64,000 nt of DNA, from assembly GCF_904066215.1 (NCBI RefSeq), contig NZ_LR880474.1, forward strand, positions 2,356,001 to 2,420,000. The letters run 5' to 3'. Source of the stretch: Microbacterium sp. Nx66 (GTDB lineage: Bacteria; Actinomycetota; Actinomycetes; Actinomycetales; Microbacteriaceae). The notes under the pieces were generated by a model. It was not told the origin of the DNA and searched no databases. It saw only the letters and a list, made by a program, of their open reading frames with translations. Of this stretch, positions 59,961 through 64,000 are shown in pieces. Made by a program: the position numbers and the translations under genes. Within the stretch, counting starts at the first letter, position 1, and the number at the start of each line of letters is the position of its first letter.

Positions 59961-61670
59961 TCAGCGGGCGCGGGCGGGGTTCGGCACGGCGTCGAGCAGT
60001 TCGACCGTGTACGGGTCCTCCGGATGCTGCAGCACCTGGGAGGTCTCGCCCCGCTCGACGACGCGGCCACTGTTGAGCACGAGGATGTTCTCGGTGACCA
60101 GACGCGCGCTCAGCAGATCGTGCGTGATGTAGAGCATGCTGATGCCCCACCGTTCGCGGAGGTCCTCCAGCAGCGCGAGCACGCCGGCGCGGAGGGACAC
60201 GTCGAGCATCGACACCGGCTCGTCCGCGATCAGCACCTGTGGGTCGCTCGCGAGCGCCCTGGCGATCACGACGCGCTGCCGCTGCCCGCCGGAGAGCTGG
60301 TGCGGCAGCTTGGCGGCGAACTGCTCGACGGGCGTCAGGCCCACCGTCTCCAGCAGTTCGAGCACACGGGCCCTGGCCTCCGCCCCGCGCAGCCTCGTGT
60401 AGTTCACGACCGGACGGGTCAGCGCGTACTCGACGGTGTGCAGCGGGTTCAGGGCCGCGTACGGATCCTGGAACACCATCTGCACGTCCTTGCGGAGGTC
60501 GCGGAGGCCTCGGCGCTTCAGTGACGCGACGTCGGTATCGCCGAAGCGGATGCTGCCGGAGGTCGGCTTCTCGACCCCGGTGAGCATCTTCGCGATCGTC
60601 GACTTGCCCGAGCCGGAGGCACCGACCAGCGCCAGCGCCTCCCCCGGCTCCAGGCGGAAGGACACGTCGTCGACCGCGACGACGGGATCCTGTCCGCGTC
60701 GCGGAGCCGGATAGCGCTTCGAGACGCCCTCCACCACGATCGCAGCGTCGGCGCGGCGGGCGGCGCGCGGCGACACCGTCGGCAGGGTCTCGGTGACGTC
60801 CGTACGGCTGCGCCCCTCCCGGCGACGGGTGCCGAGATCGACGAACCCGGGGATCTCGATCTTCTCGGCGCGCGGGTCGGCGTAGTGACTCAACAGCATC
60901 CGGGTGTACTCGTCCTGCGGACGGTGCAGGATGTCCTGGCTGGAGGCATCCTCCACGATGCGCCCCTCGTGCATGACCATCACCCGGTCGGTCGCCTCGA
61001 GGACGATGCCGAGGTCATGGCTGATGAGGATGGCCGTGAACCGCTCGGACCGCTGCAGCTCCTGGATCGTGTCCATGACCGCGTGCTGGACGAGCACGTC
61101 GAGCGCCGTGGTGGGCTCGTCGAACACCATCAGCTGGGGTTCGAGCGAGAGGGCGAGGGCGATCGAGGCGCGCTGCCGCATGCCGCCGGAGAGCTCCCCC
61201 GGGTACCGGTCGAGCACCTCCGGCTTCAGCCCCACCTTGCCGACCAGCTCCCGCGCCCTGGCCTCGCGCTGCTCCCCGGGCACATGGCCGTGCGCGGCGA
61301 AGATGTCGCGGAAGTGGTTGCCCACGGTCCGCACGGGGTTCAACGCATTCATGCCGGACTGCAGCACCATCGCGAAGCCGCCCTGCCGCTGACGCCGCAG
61401 CTCCTCGGCGTCGAGCTCGCGGATGTCGCGGCCGTCGAAGAGGATGCGTCCGCCGCTGATGCGCGCCGGCGGCTTCTGCAGCCGCGTGAGCGCGAAGCCG
61501 AGCGTGGACTTGCCCGACCCGGACTCGCCGACGAGCCCGACGAACTCGCCGCGCCGGAGCGCGAACGACACGTCGTGCACGGCCGGCACCGGCACCTGCC
61601 CCGGGGAGGCGTACTCCACGGACAGCGACTGGACGTCGAGGAGGATGTCGTCGTGCTCCATGGCGCTCAT
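59961..61670 (-). CDS. Fused DppD-DppF ATPase (two ABC domains)
   Basis: 569 residues. Two complete ATPase domains: Walker A GESGSGKST and GASGSGKST, signatures LSGGMRQR and LSGGQRQR, Walker B MVFDEPTTALDV and VLIADEPVSMLDV. The oligo_HPY tail usual in single-domain DppD is reduced. Start ATG ending 61670 (MSAMEHDD) overlapping the permease stop by ATGA. It powers the 63.5-61.7 kb importer. Confidence 0.94.
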   Translation of the reverse strand: MSAMEHDDILLDVQSLSVEYASPGQVPVPAVHDVSFALRRGEFVGLVGESGSGKSTLGFALTRLQKPPARISGGRILFDGRDIRELDAEELRRQRQGGFAMVLQSGMNALNPVRTVGNHFRDIFAAHGHVPGEQREARARELVGKVGLKPEVLDRYPGELSGGMRQRASIALALSLEPQLMVFDEPTTALDVLVQHAVMDTIQELQRSERFTAILISHDLGIVLEATDRVMVMHEGRIVEDASSQDILHRPQDEYTRMLLSHYADPRAEKIEIPGFVDLGTRRREGRSRTDVTETLPTVSPRAARRADAAIVVEGVSKRYPAPRRGQDPVVAVDDVSFRLEPGEALALVGASGSGKSTIAKMLTGVEKPTSGSIRFGDTDVASLKRRGLRDLRKDVQMVFQDPYAALNPLHTVEYALTRPVVNYTRLRGAEARARVLELLETVGLTPVEQFAAKLPHQLSGGQRQRVVIARALASDPQVLIADEPVSMLDVSLRAGVLALLEDLRERWGISMLYITHDLLSARLVTENILVLNSGRVVERGETSQVLQHPEDPYTVELLDAVPNPARAR

Positions 61671-62599
61671 CGGCCCTTCCCTTCGCGGAGGCGCGGATTG
61701 GAGATGCCGTCCACGCCGAAGTTGATGAGTGTGAGGCTGAGGGCGAGCAGCGCGATGCACAGACCGGGCGCGAACAGCAGCAGCCACTGGCCGGTGAGCA
61801 GGGAGTTCGAGTTCTGCGCCCAGTAGAGCATCGTGCCCCAGCTGACGATGCTGGAGTCGCCCAGCCCGAGGAACTCCAGCCCCGCCTCGGCGAGGATCGC
61901 CGCCGTCGCCGCCCCGAAGAGCGTCCCGGCGATGATCGACGTCATGTTCGGCAGGATCTCCCGGAAGACGATGCGAGCCCTGCTGTCGCCGGAGAACTGC
62001 GCCGAGGTGACGAAGTCGTTGCCGCGGAGGGACTGGGTCTGGCTGCGCAGCACGCGCGCACCCCACGCCCATCCGGTCACGACGATCACGGCGATGATCA
62101 TGAGGATGCCGCCGTTCTGCAGGTAGGCGGCGATCACGATCATCAGCGGAAGGCCGGGGATCACGAGGAAGAGGTTCACGATGAACCCGACGACCTCGCC
62201 CGCGAAGCCGCGCATGTAGCCCCAGCTCAGTCCGATGAGCACGGCCACGATCGTGGAGAGGAGCCCCGCCGCGAAGCCCACGAGGAGGCTGACCTGCGCT
62301 CCGTAGATGAGCTGGCTGAGCACGTCCTCCCCTGCGGCGGTCGTGCCGAGCCAGTGCTCCCACGAGGCGTCGGCGTTCCGCGGGAAGCCGTTCTCCTTCG
62401 GCCCGTAGGGGGCCAGGAACGGGGCGAACACGGCGACGAGCACGAAGAACGCGAGGAGGCAGAGGCCGATGCGGGCCTTGCCGTTGGACCACAGGGTGCC
62501 GACCATGCGGCCGACGGCGCGCCAGGGGCTGGGCGCCGCGATGCGGTCGGTCGGGACCTTGACGGTCACGGTGCTGGGGGTGGGGTTCGGGGTCGTCAT
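61667..62599 (-). CDS. ABC transporter permease (DppC type)
   Basis: 310 residues. N-terminal DppC_N segment (RIGLCLLAFFVLVAVFAPFL), six membrane segments and the EAA loop region REILPNMTSIIAGTLFGAATA. Start ATG ending 62599; ATGA overlaps on both sides join it to DppB and the ATPase. Confidence 0.94.
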   Translation of the reverse strand: MTTPNPTPSTVTVKVPTDRIAAPSPWRAVGRMVGTLWSNGKARIGLCLLAFFVLVAVFAPFLAPYGPKENGFPRNADASWEHWLGTTAAGEDVLSQLIYGAQVSLLVGFAAGLLSTIVAVLIGLSWGYMRGFAGEVVGFIVNLFLVIPGLPLMIVIAAYLQNGGILMIIAVIVVTGWAWGARVLRSQTQSLRGNDFVTSAQFSGDSRARIVFREILPNMTSIIAGTLFGAATAAILAEAGLEFLGLGDSSIVSWGTMLYWAQNSNSLLTGQWLLLFAPGLCIALLALSLTLINFGVDGISNPRLREGKGR

Positions 62600-63576
62600 C
62601 GTCGAGTCCTCGGGTCGAGAACCCCGTAGAGGATGTCCACGAGGAAGTTGGCGATGAGCACGCTCACGGTGATCATCAGGAAGAGCGCCTGCATGAGCGG
62701 GTAGTCCTGCCCGATCACGGCGTTGAACAGCAGGTAGCCGATGCCCGGGTATCCGAACACCTGCTCGACGAGGATCGAGCCGCCCACCACGCCGCCGAGC
62801 GTGAGCCCGAAGCCGGTGAGGTTCGGCAGGATCGCGTTGCGGGCCGCGTAGCGGAGGGCGATGGTGCGACCGCGGAGGCCGTTCGCCTCGCCGAAGGTGA
62901 TGTAATCCTCGCCGAGCGTGTTGATCATCGCGTTGCGCATGCCGATGATCCAGCCGCCGAGGGAGGTGAGCAGGATCGTCAGCGCGGGCAGGAACGCGTG
63001 CCGGACGAGGTCGACGATGAAGTCCCAGGTGAACCCCGGGGTGGTCGTCGCCGAGTAGGCGCCGGTGGTCGGGAACCAATGCAGCACGTAGCCGAGGAAG
63101 AACAGCAGCAGCAGCGCCGTCCAGAAGTACGGGAACGTGCTGAGGAACGACCCGGTCAGCGTCGGCAGCGAGTCCAGCCACGTGCCGCGCCGCCAGGCGG
63201 CCATCACGCCGATCAGCGTGCCGATCACGAACGCGAGGATCGTGACGATGCCGACGAGGCCGAGCGTGTAGGGCAGCGCGGTGGAGACCATGCTCGACAC
63301 GGTCTGCGGGTAGAACGTGTACGAGACGCCGAAGTCGAGCCGGACGACCTGGCCGAGGTAGGCCACGTACTGGTCCCACATCGAACCGGTCGGCACCCCG
63401 AGCTGGGCCTCGATCGCGGCGCGCGTGGCGTCGGAGACCGGACCGTTCTGGGAGAGCTTCGCGATCGCGGCGTCGGCGGGAGAGCCGGGCATCAGGCGGG
63501 GCAGGAAGAAGTTCAGGGTGATCGCGGCCCACAGGGTGAGCACGAACAGGCCGATCTTCTGGAGGACGTACTTCAC
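62596..63576 (-). CDS. ABC transporter permease (DppB type)
   Basis: 326 residues. LWAAITLNFFLPRLMPGSPADAA is the usual N-terminal membrane/loop motif; six membrane segments; C-terminal EAA loop RYAARNAILPNLTGFGL. Overlaps the binding-protein stop by ATGA. Confidence 0.95.
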   Translation of the reverse strand: MKYVLQKIGLFVLTLWAAITLNFFLPRLMPGSPADAAIAKLSQNGPVSDATRAAIEAQLGVPTGSMWDQYVAYLGQVVRLDFGVSYTFYPQTVSSMVSTALPYTLGLVGIVTILAFVIGTLIGVMAAWRRGTWLDSLPTLTGSFLSTFPYFWTALLLLFFLGYVLHWFPTTGAYSATTTPGFTWDFIVDLVRHAFLPALTILLTSLGGWIIGMRNAMINTLGEDYITFGEANGLRGRTIALRYAARNAILPNLTGFGLTLGGVVGGSILVEQVFGYPGIGYLLFNAVIGQDYPLMQALFLMITVSVLIANFLVDILYGVLDPRTRR

Positions 63577-64000
63577 TGGTCTCCCCCGTCCGTGCGCTTC
63601 AGGTGGGTGAAGATCCCCAGGGGCGCCGAGTCGTAGTTCTGCGGGATCATGTACGGATCGTCCGCGGAGGGCCAGCCGGTGAACTTCGCGTCGTTGAACA
63701 GGCCCCAGATCCCGCCGTAGTACATGCCGATCACGGGGACCTCCTCGTACACGATGCTCTGCAGCTCGTGCACGATCTCGGTCTGGCGGTCGGGATCGAT
63801 CGTCGCGCGGAACTCCTCCAGGAGGGCGTCGGCCTCCGGCGAGCGGTAGCGCTCGAAGTTGTTGGTGGTCACCTCGCCGGTCGGCACGTAGAAGTCGCTG
63901 GAGAGCAGGCTGTTGTAGGCCTGGTACACGTCGCCGTTGCCCATGCCGCCGATCGCCATCTCGAAGTCGCCGGTGCCGATCGCGCTCTGGTAGCCCGCGG
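63573..64000 (-). CDS. ABC transporter substrate-binding protein, 3' part
   Basis: About 142 C-terminal residues; the frame is open past 64000, so the signal and most of the ligand domain are missing. FERYRSPEADALLEEF and HELQSIVYEEVPVIGMYYGG are typical of SBP_bac_5 proteins. As the first gene of the importer that ends in a GH1 enzyme, it likely binds an oligosaccharide such as a beta-glucoside rather than a peptide; this is an inference. Confidence 0.9.
   Translation of the reverse strand, partial: AGYQSAIGTGDFEMAIGGMGNGDVYQAYNSLLSSDFYVPTGEVTTNNFERYRSPEADALLEEFRATIDPDRQTEIVHELQSIVYEEVPVIGMYYGGIWGLFNDAKFTGWPSADDPYMIPQNYDSAPLGIFTHLKRTDGGDQ

Overview
The window is a GC-rich (about 70%) actinobacterial chromosome segment, most likely from Microbacterium or a close Microbacteriaceae relative. 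The evidence is the strong codon bias, GTG and TTG starts, mycolic-free actinobacterial gene order (tRNA-Gln next to glmU-prs; metG, tatD, rsmA and ispE grouped), a DUF222/HNH gene under an actinobacterial-type LexA box, and -10 elements placed to give leaderless mRNAs. This is recognition from sequence without tools; no database search was run.

Layout. 1-5 kb: the 3' end of gnd, an FAD-linked oxidase, and a MacB-like ABC exporter divergent from a two-component system (4736-6978). 7.3-10.3 kb: a flavin-based electron-transfer module (NqrB/RnfD-FNR fusion, ApbE, FMN-binding lipoprotein). 10.3-14 kb: prs, glmU, tRNA-Gln, GNAT and MarR genes. 14-16.8 kb: a Rrf2 regulator resembling RsrR divergent from an NmrA-like gene, then an RluA-type synthase. 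16.8-19.5 kb: a methionine importer (metQ-metN-metI) behind a SAM-riboswitch-like leader. 19.8-27.9 kb: a secreted protein of unknown function, a CPA1 antiporter, an ABC-F ATPase with an in-frame minisatellite, a hydrolase, an SOS-controlled DUF222/HNH protein and a Cmx-like exporter. 28-33.2 kb: a sugar ABC importer with its LacI regulator and matching operators.

33.4-51.9 kb is the most interesting region. An N-acyl-D-amino-acid deacylase precedes a tightly overlapping gene run: a CubicO-type serine hydrolase, a class A beta-lactamase-like protein without signal peptide, a peptide importer (with a permease-ATPase fusion), an S9 peptidase fused to an S12 domain, an M20 deacylase, a GNAT acyltransferase and an N-succinylamino-acid racemase-type enzyme, then PucR and Lrp regulators. 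The last three enzymes match the known irreversible D- to L-amino-acid pathway (N-succinylation, racemisation, desuccinylation). Together the region reads as import and use of D-amino-acid-containing peptides, such as cell-wall peptides. This is an inference from gene context.

52-58.7 kb: ispE, rsmA, tatD and metG, interrupted by an aldo-keto reductase and an opposite-strand MFS gene. 58.7-64 kb: a GH1 glycosidase downstream of a Dpp-type oligosaccharide/peptide importer that runs off the window.

Two kinds of repeats cut across the window. Intergenic clusters built on TGCACGACC / GGTCGTGCA words occur at about 7.0, 14.1 and 15.6 kb. A CCCTGAGCCTGTCGAAGGG element lies in frame inside two genes (ABC-F and tatD).
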